Shown: positions 53,478-63,197 of the stretch, piece by piece
Numbering within the stretch: the stretch's first letter is position 1
Layout of the letters: each line of letters starts with the position of its first letter
Assembly (NCBI RefSeq): GCF_030164465.1
Contig: NZ_JASNJE010000018.1
Location: 1 to 64,000, forward strand
DNA length: 64,000 bases
Direction of reading: 5' to 3'
Source: Sedimentitalea xiamensis
GTDB taxonomy: Bacteria; Pseudomonadota; Alphaproteobacteria; Rhodobacterales; Rhodobacteraceae
Notes under the pieces: model-generated
What the model was told of the DNA's origin: nothing
The model's input: only the letters and a program-made list of their open reading frames with translations
Databases searched by the model: none
Position numbers and translations under genes: made by a program

Positions 53478-55291
53478 GGCAGCCAAACAGACGGCGGCTG
53501 ATCCTGGGTGCGGTTGCCGCGATTTGTGCCGCAGTCTGGGCTGCGACGATCGCAATGCCACACCGCGCGGGCCTATCCAGCCTTCTCGACCCGCTGGAAA
53601 CAGCGCTGGTCAATCTGCGGTTTTCAACCTTCGGGGCAATCGAACGTCCGGACAACGTGGTCATCGTTGCCATAGATGATGCCACGCTAGCGGTCGCGAA
53701 CCCGTTGGGACAGGGCCGTCAGACTCTGGCGGAAATCATCGATGCAATTGCGGCGGCAGGTGCGTCGGTGGTTGGGGTGGACATCCTGCTGACCGACACG
53801 GGAAGTTCTTCGGGGGATCGGGCGCTCGCCGCCGCGCTGGGAAACCGGCCAACAGTCATCGCCGCGGCTGGCAGCTTTGCCCCCGATCCGGCAGGGCAGG
53901 GGATTCCGGTCGTTCAGGATTTGCTTTGGCCACAACCCATGTTCACGGATCTCTCCGATGTGGGTATCGTCAATATTTCGACCGATCATTCTGGCACGCC
54001 GCGGCATGTGCCGATGGCTTTCATGACGTCCCGAGGCCTCCAACCCTCGTTCGTCGTCCAAACCGCAGCCTTGTTCACAGGCGATACGCCGAGTTTGTCG
54101 ACCACGGCGCTGACGCTGGGTGAGCGGGTCATTCCGCTGGATATCGGGTTGCAGATGCCGTTGCGGCTGGCCGGCCCTACAGGAACCGTCACCACCATCC
54201 CGGCAATGGATATTCTCGCTGAATCCGCTTCAATGGACCTTTCCGGAAAGGTGGTCATTCTCGGTGTGACAGCGACCGGGCTTGGGGATCGGTTCCCGAC
54301 ACCGTTCGATCCCGACCTGCCGGGGGTCGAAGTCATGGCGACCGCGGTCTCTCAGCTCGTCGGCGGCGACTTGCTGCGTCGTGACGATATGGTCCGGCGC
54401 CTTGACGTGGTGTCTGCCATCCTGCTGGCAATGATCTGTGTCGTCCCGGCGCTGCTGCTGCCACTGTCAATCGGCGTTCCTCTGGCCGCGGGCGTTCTGG
54501 CGCTGTGGGTAGCGGTCGTTTGGCTGGTTTTTGGCCTTGGCATCTGGTTGAGCGCAGCGCTGCCTCTGGCAAGCGCCGGTCTCCCTTCGGCGCTGGCAGG
54601 GATGCTCCGCTACACATATGAAAAACGTCGGGCGGCACGCTCGGACAGGGCGGTTTCGGCGCTGAAGAAATTTCAATCTCCGGCATTGGGCGACCGTATC
54701 ACCCAAGACCCGGACTTCTTGCTGGTGCCGGAGACCCGCAATTTGGTGGTGTCATTTGTCGATCTGACGGGATTTACCCAGATCTCGCAGGATTTGGGGC
54801 CGGAAGACTCCGAAGCCTTTCTGAAGAAGTTCCACATATTTCTGGAACAAACAGTTGAATCGCGGGATGGCATTGTTCTGAACTTCATGGGAGACGGTGC
54901 GCTTCTGGTGTTTGGCATGTTCGAGCCATCCGGCAACCCTGCGGACAAGGCGTTGCAAGCGGCCATAGCTATGGCGCGGCAAATCCATGCGCTCGGGACG
55001 GCCGAAGGGTTCGCGCGCCCTTTGAGCTGCCGGATAGGATTGCATTGGGGGGCGGTCGTCCTGTCACGTTTGGGCGGCGACCTTCAGCAGCAGCTCACGA
55101 TCACCGGCGACAGCGTAAATCTCTGTAGCCGCCTTCTCGAAGTTGCCAAGTCCGAATCCGCGACAATCGCGGCGACAAGTGACTTCATCGCCTGTCTCAG
55201 CGAACCGTTGCCGTTGCCCGTGAATCACTCCGCCACTCATTCGGTCCGAGGGCGCCATGGAGACGTGCGCTTGTCTTTCTGGCTGCTCTGA
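53474..55291 (+). CDS. CHASE2-domain membrane adenylate/guanylate cyclase
   Basis: 605 residues from the GTG at 53474. An N-terminal helix is followed by a periplasmic CHASE2 sensor (about 35-320, with VIVAIDDATL and VVGVDILLTD), three C-terminal TM helices (about 310-385) and a class III cyclase domain (about 415-600: VVSFVDLTGFTQISQDLG, NFMGDGALLVFG, RIGLHWGAVVLSRLGG). The two metal-binding aspartates (Asp of VDLTGF and GDGA) are present. Should make cAMP in response to a periplasmic signal, perhaps through the FecR protein. Confidence 0.88.
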   Translation: MRQPNRRRLILGAVAAICAAVWAATIAMPHRAGLSSLLDPLETALVNLRFSTFGAIERPDNVVIVAIDDATLAVANPLGQGRQTLAEIIDAIAAAGASVVGVDILLTDTGSSSGDRALAAALGNRPTVIAAAGSFAPDPAGQGIPVVQDLLWPQPMFTDLSDVGIVNISTDHSGTPRHVPMAFMTSRGLQPSFVVQTAALFTGDTPSLSTTALTLGERVIPLDIGLQMPLRLAGPTGTVTTIPAMDILAESASMDLSGKVVILGVTATGLGDRFPTPFDPDLPGVEVMATAVSQLVGGDLLRRDDMVRRLDVVSAILLAMICVVPALLLPLSIGVPLAAGVLALWVAVVWLVFGLGIWLSAALPLASAGLPSALAGMLRYTYEKRRAARSDRAVSALKKFQSPALGDRITQDPDFLLVPETRNLVVSFVDLTGFTQISQDLGPEDSEAFLKKFHIFLEQTVESRDGIVLNFMGDGALLVFGMFEPSGNPADKALQAAIAMARQIHALGTAEGFARPLSCRIGLHWGAVVLSRLGGDLQQQLTITGDSVNLCSRLLEVAKSESATIAATSDFIACLSEPLPLPVNHSATHSVRGRHGDVRLSFWLL

Positions 55292-55696
55292 CGGGCCGGA
55301 ACAACCGTGTGCAGTCTCATTTGCAATCTGGCAGAGACTCAGAACTCTTCATGTACAAGGTTCAAAACGACCGTTTCTCCAAAGATGGTCCCGCGGTTCG
55401 CAAAAACCGACCGCGAAAGGGGAGAGGTCTACAGGGCCGCACCGGCGGCCCGATCTGAATACCGGCGTTACCGTTGGGCGGCGCCGGACACTGCAAGGGC
55501 AGATGTCAATGATGATGATCGAAGGGAACCGCTGCCAGGACACCCCTAAAATTACACCACCTTGACGGACGTGACCCGAATGACAGTGCCGTCAGAAGAA
55601 TCCAACCGGACGGCGAGAGCCAGTTTCCGGACCCGTCCACCTATATGAAGGTCGGGAACCACCGCAGTCGCCAAGCGATGACATCGACAGATCCTA
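55292..55696. other. Intergenic region between convergent cyclase and thi clusters
   Basis: No credible gene. A sequence at 55580-55600 (GACAGTGCCGTCAGAAGAATCC) faintly recalls the IS6 ends elsewhere in the window, but there is no transposase. No strong terminator hairpin was found. Confidence 0.4.
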
Positions 55697-56452
55697 TCAG
55701 GCCGACGAAAGCCGCCTCACCGACCATCGGGAAAGCGCCTCGACGATGACCCAGAGCGCGAGAGACAGTGTGGCAAGCACGAACAGCGCGGCAAACATCA
55801 GGGCGGTCTGGCCCCGGCCATTGGCCATCAACATCAGGTGGCCAAGCCCTTGCGACGAACCGACCCATTCGCCGATCAGAACGGCCAGCGGGCCATAGAC
55901 CACCGCCAGCCGCAAGCCCGTGATCAGCCCCGGCACAGCATGGGGCAGGCGCAACAGGAGCGTTTCGCGCCAGCGTTCGGCCCCTGCAAGGTGGGACAGG
56001 TCGGCAAGGCCTGTGGGCAGCGCCATCAGGCGGTCGAACAAGGCAGAGGCTACCGGGAAATAAGTTACGAGGGCGATGGTCACGATCTTGGACGGCATGC
56101 CGTATCCCATCCAGAGCGTGATCACCGGCGCCAGCGCAAACACGGGAACCGCTTGCGCCACCACCAGCATGGGGCGCAACAGCCACCGCGCCCGTCGCGA
56201 CAGCGTCAGCAGCAGGGCCGTCTCCACCCCCAACACGATGCCGATGACAAGCCCAAGCCCGAGATTGCCCGCCGACCACAGAGCATTCTCCCAGATCAGT
56301 GCGCCATTGTCCCAGAGCGCCTGCGCGACAAGACCCGGCCCCGGCAGGATAAAGCGCGGCACGCCGGTCAGACCGACCACGGCCTGCCAAAGGGCGATTG
56401 CGACCAGAAAAGCTGTCGTGCCACGCCAGAACCTGCGTCCCACGCTTCGCAT
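55697..56452 (-). CDS. thiX: ABC transporter permease for thiamine precursor
   Basis: 251 residues from the ATG at 56452, one base overlapping the ATPase stop. BPD_transp_1 permease of the SsuC/TauC type with six helices; the cytoplasmic loop is GAERWRETLLLRLPHAVPGL. End of a thiYXZ-tenA set in the thiamine operon, so the likely substrate is a pyrimidine precursor such as formyl-aminopyrimidine or HMP. Substrate from context only. Confidence 0.8.
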   Translation of the reverse strand: MRSVGRRFWRGTTAFLVAIALWQAVVGLTGVPRFILPGPGLVAQALWDNGALIWENALWSAGNLGLGLVIGIVLGVETALLLTLSRRARWLLRPMLVVAQAVPVFALAPVITLWMGYGMPSKIVTIALVTYFPVASALFDRLMALPTGLADLSHLAGAERWRETLLLRLPHAVPGLITGLRLAVVYGPLAVLIGEWVGSSQGLGHLMLMANGRGQTALMFAALFVLATLSLALWVIVEALSRWSVRRLSSA

Positions 56453-57189
56453 CAGGCGGCCCTGGGGGCGCAAAACCGGCGCATCCGCTGCAACAGCGCG
56501 GCTTGTGCGGCGAGGGTCGCCGCAGCTTCGGGTGCGCGGGGCGGGATATCGTCGGGCAAGCCGCATGGCGCGATGCCCTTGCGCGAGACGATCCATGCCC
56601 GGTCGGCCAGCCGGATCGCCTCGGCGGGGTCGTGGGTGATCAGAACCACCGTGCGCCCATGCAGCAGCCGCGCCGCCATGTCCTGCATCCTGTGGCGCGT
56701 CAGAACATCCAGCGCCGAGAAGGGTTCGTCCAGCAGAACGACGGCGCGATCTTCGTAAAGCGTGCGTGCGAGCGCTACGCGCTGACGCTGGCCCGCCGAA
56801 AGTTGCGCGGGTTTGCGGGCTGCTCGGTCTCCCAGGCCGACATCGACAAGCAATCCGCGCGCCAGGTCGCGCTGCGGGCGGTCCCCGCGCAGGCGCGCGC
56901 CGATCATGACGTTATCCAGCGCGCTGGCCCAGGGCAAAAGCTGATCGTCCTGTGCCATCATCGCCACGCGGGGGGCGAGAGGGGCGCCGTCGCTTGCGGC
57001 GATCCGCCCGTCCAGCCGGGCCGCGCAGGGCAGCCCGGCGATCAAGCGCAGCAGCGATGTCTTGCCGACCCCGGACGGGCCCAGAAGCACGCTCCAGCGT
57101 TCGGCGGGCAAGGTGAGATCGAAGGTGTCGATCATCTCTGCGCCTCCGGCCCATAATGCGCCTGACAGGTGAATCGCAGGGGCGGTCAT
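56452..57189 (-). CDS. thiZ: ABC transporter ATPase for thiamine precursor
   Basis: 245 residues. Walker A GPSGVGKTS, signature LSAGQRQRVALART (with LSAGQ rather than LSGGQ), Walker B VVLLDEPFSALD, H-loop THDPAEA. Overlaps tenA by 4 bases. Energises the ThiX permease. Confidence 0.85.
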   Translation of the reverse strand: MTAPAIHLSGALWAGGAEMIDTFDLTLPAERWSVLLGPSGVGKTSLLRLIAGLPCAARLDGRIAASDGAPLAPRVAMMAQDDQLLPWASALDNVMIGARLRGDRPQRDLARGLLVDVGLGDRAARKPAQLSAGQRQRVALARTLYEDRAVVLLDEPFSALDVLTRHRMQDMAARLLHGRTVVLITHDPAEAIRLADRAWIVSRKGIAPCGLPDDIPPRAPEAAATLAAQAALLQRMRRFCAPRAA

Positions 57190-57869
57190 CGCGGTGCGGG
57201 CGCGCTTGCCATGTCCCAGAACCCGATCTCAAGGCGCGTCGCAGTGGCGAACCTGGCCTGAAGCGTTTCGGCGCGCGGCAGATCCATCCAGCCCGGCCCC
57301 AGACGACGCAGGAGCGCCCCGTCGATCAGCGTGCCGACCTCGTGGCACAGCGCCTGATAGTCCGCTCCTGCATATGTCGCGCACCAATCCGCATAGGGTC
57401 CGGTGCTGCCTTCCAGCCGCCGTCCGATCTCGCCATAGCCCAGAACGCAGGGGGCGAGCGCGGCAAGCAGATCGAGGAAATCGCCGGAATAGCCCGCCTC
57501 CAGCACATAGCGGGTATAGGCGAGGTTGCCCGGCGCCTCGGGCGTGGCCTCCAGCGCGGCGCGGTCGATGCCGTGCTTTGAACAGGTCTGCACATGCAGC
57601 GGCATTTCCACATGCACCAGCGCGTGGACCGTGGCGCTGGCTGCGGCCATTTCATCCAGGGTCTCGGCCTTGGCCGCCGCCAGCGCCCAAGCGCGGGCGA
57701 AATGGATCAGGAAAACATAGTCCTGGCGGAGGTAGTGCAGGTAGCTTTGCTGCGGCAGGCTCCCGTCGCGCAGGCCTTCGACGAAGGCGTGATGGGTATA
57801 GTCGACCCAAGCCTGTCCCGTGCCCGCGCGCCACAGGCCGAAGGCGCGCCCATAGTCGGGGCCGGTCAT
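57186..57869 (-). CDS. tenA: TenA-type aminopyrimidine aminohydrolase (thiaminase II family)
   Basis: 227 residues. TenA/THI-4 helical fold: FVEGLRDGSLPQQSYLHYLR, QDYVFLIHFARAWALAAAKA, VHVEMPLH and the catalytic cysteine in LAPCVLGYGEIGRRL. Hydrolyses amino-HMP from degraded thiamine to HMP, for salvage into the pathway. Placed between the binding protein and the ATPase, overlapping both by 4 bases, which supports uptake plus salvage. Confidence 0.92.
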   Translation of the reverse strand: MTGPDYGRAFGLWRAGTGQAWVDYTHHAFVEGLRDGSLPQQSYLHYLRQDYVFLIHFARAWALAAAKAETLDEMAAASATVHALVHVEMPLHVQTCSKHGIDRAALEATPEAPGNLAYTRYVLEAGYSGDFLDLLAALAPCVLGYGEIGRRLEGSTGPYADWCATYAGADYQALCHEVGTLIDGALLRRLGPGWMDLPRAETLQARFATATRLEIGFWDMASAPAPR

Positions 57870-58813
57870 TGCGCCGCCTGCGCGGTGACATCGACCACCA
57901 GATCGGCTGCGGGAATGGCGGTATTCACGGCGCCCTGCGCCACCAGAAACGCCTCGAACCGGTCATAGCGCCCGTGATCCACCGCGGCCGGGCGGGTGGC
58001 GAAACGCGGCCAGGTATCGCCCCAGGCGCGGGTGTTCAATTCGTTGCGCAGCTCGGCGCTGGAGGCGAAGAATCTCTCGCCCGCCGCCTCGGGATCGTTC
58101 AGTATATCGGCCGTCGCGCGTTCGGTGGCCAGCAGGAAGCGCGCAATCGTGTCGCGGTCCAGCCCGTCGGCGCGGGCCACGTAGATCAGTTCGTCATAGG
58201 AGGGCACACCCTCGGACTCGGGATAGAAACAACGCCCTTCATGGCCCTCGATCTCCATCTGGTTCAGCTCGAAGTTGCGGAACGCGCCAATCACGCCATC
58301 GACCTGTCCGGACATCAGCGCGGGCGAAATCGACCAGCCGATGTTGATCTGTTCCACGTCACCGACAGACAGGCCGTTGTGGTCCAGCATGGCCGCCAGC
58401 AGCATTTCCTGCACACCGGCCACGGCAAAGCCCACCTTGCGCCCGGCCAGATCCGCAAGCGATTGCACGGGCCCGTCGGCACGCACGACAAGGCAGGTCA
58501 GCGGCGTTTCGATCAGGGTGCCGACCCGCACCAGATCCAGACCTTCGCGGCGGTTCAGATGCAGTTCGGGTTGATAGCTCACCGCCAGATCGACACGCCC
58601 CGCCGCCGCCATGCGCGGCGGATCGTTGGGATCGGCGGGGGTGACGATCTCGACCTCCAGGCCGGCATCGGCGAAATAACCCATCTCCTCGGCCAGGATG
58701 ATCGGCCCGTGATCGGGATTGACGAACCAATCCAGCATCACTGTCAGCCGGTCCTGGGACAGGACCGGGGTGGCGATGAGGCCAAGGGCGAGGGCGGCGA
58801 GAATGTGTTTCAT
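57866..58813 (-). CDS. thiY: Periplasmic thiamine-precursor-binding protein (NMT1/THI5-like)
   Basis: 315 residues from the ATG at 58813. Signal peptide of about 19 (ends VLS-Q). NMT1 fold: VMLDWFVNPDHGPIILAEEM, AAGRVDLAVSYQPELHL, and GRKVGFAVAGVQEMLLAAML. Captures a pyrimidine precursor for ThiXZ. Follows thiF by 25 bases. Confidence 0.88.
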   Translation of the reverse strand: MKHILAALALGLIATPVLSQDRLTVMLDWFVNPDHGPIILAEEMGYFADAGLEVEIVTPADPNDPPRMAAAGRVDLAVSYQPELHLNRREGLDLVRVGTLIETPLTCLVVRADGPVQSLADLAGRKVGFAVAGVQEMLLAAMLDHNGLSVGDVEQINIGWSISPALMSGQVDGVIGAFRNFELNQMEIEGHEGRCFYPESEGVPSYDELIYVARADGLDRDTIARFLLATERATADILNDPEAAGERFFASSAELRNELNTRAWGDTWPRFATRPAAVDHGRYDRFEAFLVAQGAVNTAIPAADLVVDVTAQAAQ

Positions 58814-58838
58814 GGAAAACCTCCAGGTCTGATCGGGT

Positions 58839-59801
58839 TCAACAGTCGGGGAGCGCGACAAGCGCGATGTCTCCGTCCCAGCGATGGCGCAGGGCGGTGG
58901 CGGCGTGATAGGCGCGCAGACCGGTCCGGCAGGCCAGCACGACGCGCGCGCCGTCGTCGGGCAGCGCCAGCTCGGAAAGCGCATCGGACGACAGATGCAG
59001 CGCGGCGTCCCGAAACGGGGCCGGGGCCTCGGAGCGCAGGTCGATCACGAGATCGGAGGGCGTGATCTGACCGGTGGCGATAAAGCGGGCGGGGGAGGCC
59101 GGTTCGGGTGCCGCGTCGAAGCGAAAGCCGGACATGCGCCAGTTTGTGGCATCCCAGACCATCATCTGCCCCAGGGGCGAGGGAGCTAATTCCAGCAGGA
59201 TTGCCAGCGCCATCTGCGCCTGCATGGCCCCCATTGCCGCCACCACCGGGCCGAGCACACCGGCGGTGGCGCAGGTCGTGGCGGTTTGCGGCAGATCGGG
59301 AAACACCGCCCGCAGGGATGGCGCCGTGGCGCAGAAGCCGCCGACATAGCCCGACAGCCCCAGTGCAGAGGCGGACACCAGCGGTTTTCCTGCAGCAAGA
59401 GCCATATCGGACAGGGTGAAACTGGCTGCGAAGGTATCGGCGCAATCCAGCACGACATCCGCGTGCTCCACCAGGGCAGGTGCATTGGCGGGCGTCAGCC
59501 ACGCGCATTCGGCAGTCACCGACACCTCGGGGTTCAGCGCGGCCAGGGCCTCTGCGGCGGCCTCTACCTTGGGGCGTCCGATATCCTTCATTTTGTAAAG
59601 CGGCTGGCGGTGGAGATTGCTTTCGGCCACCGTGTCGCCGTCGATCAGGGTGATCGCGCCCACGCCTGCGCCCGCAAGGTATTGCAGCACCGGCACGCCC
59701 AGGGCCCCGGCACCCACCACCAGAACATGCGCCGCGCGAAGCCGTGCCTGCCCGGCATCGCCGACCTGGCGCAGGGCGATCTGGCGAGCATAGCGGCTCA
59801 T
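58839..59801 (-). CDS. thiF: ThiF adenylyltransferase with C-terminal rhodanese domain
   Basis: 320 residues from the ATG at 59801. Nucleotide-binding GAGALG (about 29-34), VVLDCADT, and CATAGVLGPV of the E1-like domain; residues about 230-320 form a rhodanese module with active Cys in LACRTGLRAY. It adenylates ThiS and may itself relay sulphur, so separate ThiI may not be needed. It lacks the usual zinc CxxC pairs, a noticeable deviation. Overlaps thiE by 4 bases. Confidence 0.88.
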   Translation of the reverse strand: MSRYARQIALRQVGDAGQARLRAAHVLVVGAGALGVPVLQYLAGAGVGAITLIDGDTVAESNLHRQPLYKMKDIGRPKVEAAAEALAALNPEVSVTAECAWLTPANAPALVEHADVVLDCADTFAASFTLSDMALAAGKPLVSASALGLSGYVGGFCATAPSLRAVFPDLPQTATTCATAGVLGPVVAAMGAMQAQMALAILLELAPSPLGQMMVWDATNWRMSGFRFDAAPEPASPARFIATGQITPSDLVIDLRSEAPAPFRDAALHLSSDALSELALPDDGARVVLACRTGLRAYHAATALRHRWDGDIALVALPDC

Positions 59802-60400
59802 GCGGTCACCTTCAGCCAATCGCCGAGGCGGGCCTCGGGATCGGCGTTCAGGGTGATGTCGGTGACGGCCGCCACCGTATCGGCCCCCGCCGCAAAAGCC
59901 CCCGGCGCCCGTGCGACGGTCATGCCGCCGATCGCGCACAGCGGGATATCCCCGATCACGCCCTTCCATTCCGTCAGCCGGTCAATCCCCTGCTCGGTCC
60001 ATTTCATCTTTTTCAGGATGGTCGGATAGATCGGTCCAAGCGCGATGTAGTCCGGGGCCAGCGTCAATGCGCGGTCCAGCTCGGCGCGATCATGGGTTGA
60101 AACACCCAGCTTCAGCCCCGCGCGCCGGATCGCGGGAATATCGGCAACATCCAGATCCTCCTGGCCCAGATGCAGCCAGTCCGCACCCAGGTCGATTGCC
60201 AGTTGCCAATGATCGTTGACGACGAGCGCGGCGCCGTGACTGCGGCAGAGCTCCAGCGCCGCGGATATTTCGGCGCGCAGGCTCTGCTCCGGCCGGTCCT
60301 TGATCCGCAATTGCACGAGCCGCACGCCAAGGGGCACTGCGCGCGCCACCCAATCCGCGCTGTCGAAAATCGGATAGAAACGTGGCAGCGTCATAGCCAT
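59798..60400 (-). CDS. thiE: Thiamine phosphate synthase
   Basis: 200 residues from the ATG at 60400 (GGGAAGG upstream); an ATG at 60394 forms ATGA with the thiG stop and is also possible. TIM-barrel motifs: [55 protein letters not shown] and CAIGGM. Joins HMP-PP and thiazole phosphate to thiamine phosphate. Confidence 0.92.
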   Translation of the reverse strand: MAMTLPRFYPIFDSADWVARAVPLGVRLVQLRIKDRPEQSLRAEISAALELCRSHGAALVVNDHWQLAIDLGADWLHLGQEDLDVADIPAIRRAGLKLGVSTHDRAELDRALTLAPDYIALGPIYPTILKKMKWTEQGIDRLTEWKGVIGDIPLCAIGGMTVARAPGAFAAGADTVAAVTDITLNADPEARLGDWLKVTA

Positions 60401-61152
60401 GCCTTCCCGATCAGGGGTGTCGAGGGGGCGGCCATGTCGCGCACCCCCATCGGGCCGGATGCGGCCGCCAAGGCCCCTGCCTGCGCCCCCAGCGCAAAGG
60501 CGCGCGCCATGGCGGCGGGGTCGTCCGCCTCGGCCACGGCGGTGTTCAGCAAGACGGCATCGAACCCCATCTCCATCGCCCGGGCGGCGTGGCTGGGCAG
60601 GCCAAGGCCCGCGTCGATGACCATGGCCACATCGGGAAAGGCCGCGCGCAGGGTGCGCAAGCCATGGATGTTGTTCAGCCCCATGCCCGACCCGATCGGG
60701 GCGCCCCAGGGCATGAGCACGCGGCAGCCGGCCTCGACCAGCCGCGCGGCCAGCACCTGGTCCTCGGTCGTGTAGGGGAACACCTTGAACCCGTCGGCGC
60801 ACAGCGCCTCCGCCGCCTCCAGCAGGCCGAAGGGATCGGGTTGCAGTGTGTCGGCATGGCCGATCACCTCCAGCTTGATCCAATCGGTCCGGAAATATTC
60901 GCGCGCCATCTGCGCGGTCGTGATTGCTTCGCGTGCGGAATGGCAGCCGGCGGTATTGGGCAGCAGATGCACGCCAAGCCCGCGCACCATGTCCCAGAAA
61001 GCCTGGCCCGCGCCCTGTTCGCGGCGCAGGGACACCGTGGCAACCGATGCGCCGCTGCTGCGAAAGGCGGCCTCCATCGTTGCGGGCGAGGGGTAACGCG
61101 CCGTGCCCAGCATCATCGGTGTCTGCAACGTCACGCCATAGAAATCGCGCAT
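60391..61152 (-). CDS. thiG: Thiazole synthase
   Basis: 253 residues. TIM barrel; [48 protein letters not shown] with the Schiff-base lysine (the K of WIKLEVI), [17 protein letters not shown] and [10 protein letters not shown] are all conserved. Makes the thiazole from DXP, glycine imine and ThiS thiocarboxylate. 3 bases after thiS. Confidence 0.95.
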   Translation of the reverse strand: MRDFYGVTLQTPMMLGTARYPSPATMEAAFRSSGASVATVSLRREQGAGQAFWDMVRGLGVHLLPNTAGCHSAREAITTAQMAREYFRTDWIKLEVIGHADTLQPDPFGLLEAAEALCADGFKVFPYTTEDQVLAARLVEAGCRVLMPWGAPIGSGMGLNNIHGLRTLRAAFPDVAMVIDAGLGLPSHAARAMEMGFDAVLLNTAVAEADDPAAMARAFALGAQAGALAAASGPMGVRDMAAPSTPLIGKAWL

Positions 61153-61155
61153 CGC

Positions 61156-61353
61156 TCAGCCCCCCTGCATCGCGGTCAGAACCTCGAGCCTGTCGCCGGG
61201 CGCTAGGGGCGTGTCGCACCGCGCCGCCGCAGGCACAAAAGTGCCGTTCAGCGCAGTGGCCACGCGGAGGTCGCTCCAGCCCAGTTCGGTCAAGGCTTTG
61301 GCCAGATCCGTGGCGGCGATGTCGCGCGGCTCGCCATTCACTTCAATCTTCAT
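61156..61353 (-). CDS. thiS: Sulphur carrier protein
   Basis: 65 residues, ubiquitin-like fold (MKIEVNGEPRDIA, VATALNGTFVPAA, GDRLEVLTAMQGG) ending in the obligatory Gly-Gly that receives the thiocarboxylate. Overlaps thiO by 11 bases. Confidence 0.93.
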   Translation of the reverse strand: MKIEVNGEPRDIAATDLAKALTELGWSDLRVATALNGTFVPAAARCDTPLAPGDRLEVLTAMQGG

Positions 61354-62323
61354 GGAAAAGATCCCCCGTTTTGCCTGTGGAAAGAAATTCGGCGGCCTGT
61401 TCGGCCAGCGCCGGAGCCATTAGAAAACCGTGCCGAAATAACCCGTTGAGATGCAGGATGCGCCCGCGCCGGACCACCCGCGGTACATTGTCGGCAAAGG
61501 CGGGGCGCAGGTCCGCGCCCATTTCGAGAATTTCGGCCTCGGCGAAACGGGGGTCGAGCGCATAGGCCGCCGAAAGCAATTCCAGCGCCGAGCGTGCGGT
61601 CACGCCGCCGCGTGCCCCGGTTTCGATCTGGGTCGCGCCCAGCATGAACCGACCGCCCGCGCGCGGCACGACATAAAGCGGATGGCGCGGATGCAGCAAC
61701 CGGATGGGGCGCGTCAGCGTGATTTCATCCGTGCGCAGCACGATCATTTCGCCGCGCACTCCGCGCAACCCCGCCAGATCGCGCCGCGCGGCCAGCCCGC
61801 GACAGTCGATCACCGGGCCATCCAGCCCGCTCGGCTCGGCCATGCCGGTTTCAACCGTGACGCCCGATGTGGCGAGCGCCTCCACCAGATCGGCCAAAGC
61901 CTGCCGCGGATCGAGATGGGCTTCATCGGTAAAGAAAAGCCCGCGCCGATGTCGTCCGCCCAGATCGGGTTCAAGCGCCGTGATGGCATCCGGGTCGCAG
62001 GTCACATGCCCCTCGGTGCGCGCGGCAAACCGGTCCAGTTCGGCCCGGTCGCGCTCGGGCGCCAGAACAAGCGTGCCCTGTTCATGAAGTTCCGTCACCT
62101 GCCTCCAGAGCGCCGCCGCCTTGCGCCCATGCGCCACGATCAATGGCTCGGCCAGGGCGCCTTCGCATTCGGGCGCCAACATGCCCCCCGCCCACCACGA
62201 ACAGCCATGCGGGCCGGGCGCGCCTGTCCGGTCGATCAGCCGGGGGCGCAGGCCGCGCGCAAGGCAGGATCGCGCCGCCCAGAGTCCCGCGACACCCGCG
62301 CCGATGATCGTGACATCAGACAT
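61343..62323 (-). CDS. thiO: Glycine oxidase
   Basis: 326 residues from the ATG at 62323. FAD motif VTIIGAGVAGLWAARS; DAO-family core with CSWWAGGMLAPE and GRILHLNGLFRHGFLMAPAL. Provides glycine imine for thiazole formation in place of ThiH. Overlaps thiD by 8 bases and thiS by 11. Confidence 0.92.
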   Translation of the reverse strand: MSDVTIIGAGVAGLWAARSCLARGLRPRLIDRTGAPGPHGCSWWAGGMLAPECEGALAEPLIVAHGRKAAALWRQVTELHEQGTLVLAPERDRAELDRFAARTEGHVTCDPDAITALEPDLGGRHRRGLFFTDEAHLDPRQALADLVEALATSGVTVETGMAEPSGLDGPVIDCRGLAARRDLAGLRGVRGEMIVLRTDEITLTRPIRLLHPRHPLYVVPRAGGRFMLGATQIETGARGGVTARSALELLSAAYALDPRFAEAEILEMGADLRPAFADNVPRVVRRGRILHLNGLFRHGFLMAPALAEQAAEFLSTGKTGDLFHED

Positions 62324-63119
62324 TGCGCCAGACCGCATGGAAGTGATGGACCGGTCCATGCCCGGCACCGATGTTCAGGCGGTCAGCGGCGGCAATTGCC
62401 GCTTGCAGATAGCTGTGGGCGGCGCGCACGGCTTCCGGCAGGGCGAGGCCCAGTGCCAGTCCCGCCGCGATGGCCGCAGACAGGGTGCATCCCGTGCCAT
62501 GGGTGTTTGTTGTAGCAATGCGGCGCGCCGACAGTCTGAGAACGTCATCCGGCGTGACCAGAAGATCAACGCAGTCTGCGCCCGAACCATGCCCGCCCTT
62601 CATCAACACTGCCCGCGGCCCCAGCGCCAACAACGCGCGGCCCTGCTCCAGCATCGTAGCCTCGTCCCCGGCCTCGGGCGCGTCCAACAGGCGCGCGGCT
62701 TCGGGCAGGTTGGGGGTCAGGACATCCGCCAATGGCAGCATCTTCGCGCGCAACACCGCCACGGCGTCATCGGCCAGCAATGTATCGCCTGACTTCGCAA
62801 TCATGACTGGATCAAGCACCACCGGCGCCATGCAGCGCGCCAGACCCTGGGCCACGGCGTTGATACTGTCGGGCCCGCCCAACATGCCGATCTTCACCGC
62901 CCCGATTTCAAGATCATCGAACACGGCCGCCATCTGTGCCCGGATCATCGCCGGGGTGACCGGCTCCACGGCCGTGACCGCGCGGGTGTTTTGTGCCGTG
63001 ATCGCGGTGAGCACGCTTGCCCCGTAAACATTCAGGGCGCTGAAGGTCTTGAGGTCGGCCTGAATCCCGGCCCCGCCACCGCTGTCGGAGCCCGCTATGG
63101 TCAATGCTTGAAACGCCAT
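62316..63119 (-). CDS. thiD: HMP/HMP-P kinase
   Basis: 267 residues from the ATG at 63119 (GGGGGC upstream; another ATG at 63131). Ribokinase-like: TIAGSDSGGGAGIQADLKTF, VVLDPVMIAKSGDTLL, LTPNLPEAARLL, TNTHGTGCTLSAAIAA. Phosphorylates HMP twice. First gene of the thi operon after the TPP riboswitch. Confidence 0.95.
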   Translation of the reverse strand: MAFQALTIAGSDSGGGAGIQADLKTFSALNVYGASVLTAITAQNTRAVTAVEPVTPAMIRAQMAAVFDDLEIGAVKIGMLGGPDSINAVAQGLARCMAPVVLDPVMIAKSGDTLLADDAVAVLRAKMLPLADVLTPNLPEAARLLDAPEAGDEATMLEQGRALLALGPRAVLMKGGHGSGADCVDLLVTPDDVLRLSARRIATTNTHGTGCTLSAAIAAGLALGLALPEAVRAAHSYLQAAIAAADRLNIGAGHGPVHHFHAVWRNV

Positions 63120-63197
63120 GCGCGCCCCCATTCAAAAAAGGGCCAATGGCGTGGGGGGGTACGGAAAAGCTTAAGTGGCGCGTGCCAAGCCTGTCTT

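Noticed and set aside
55575-55605. IS6-end-like sequence between the cyclase and thiX
   Set aside because: Matches only in GTCAGA and GAATCC with mismatches, and no second end or transposase is present.
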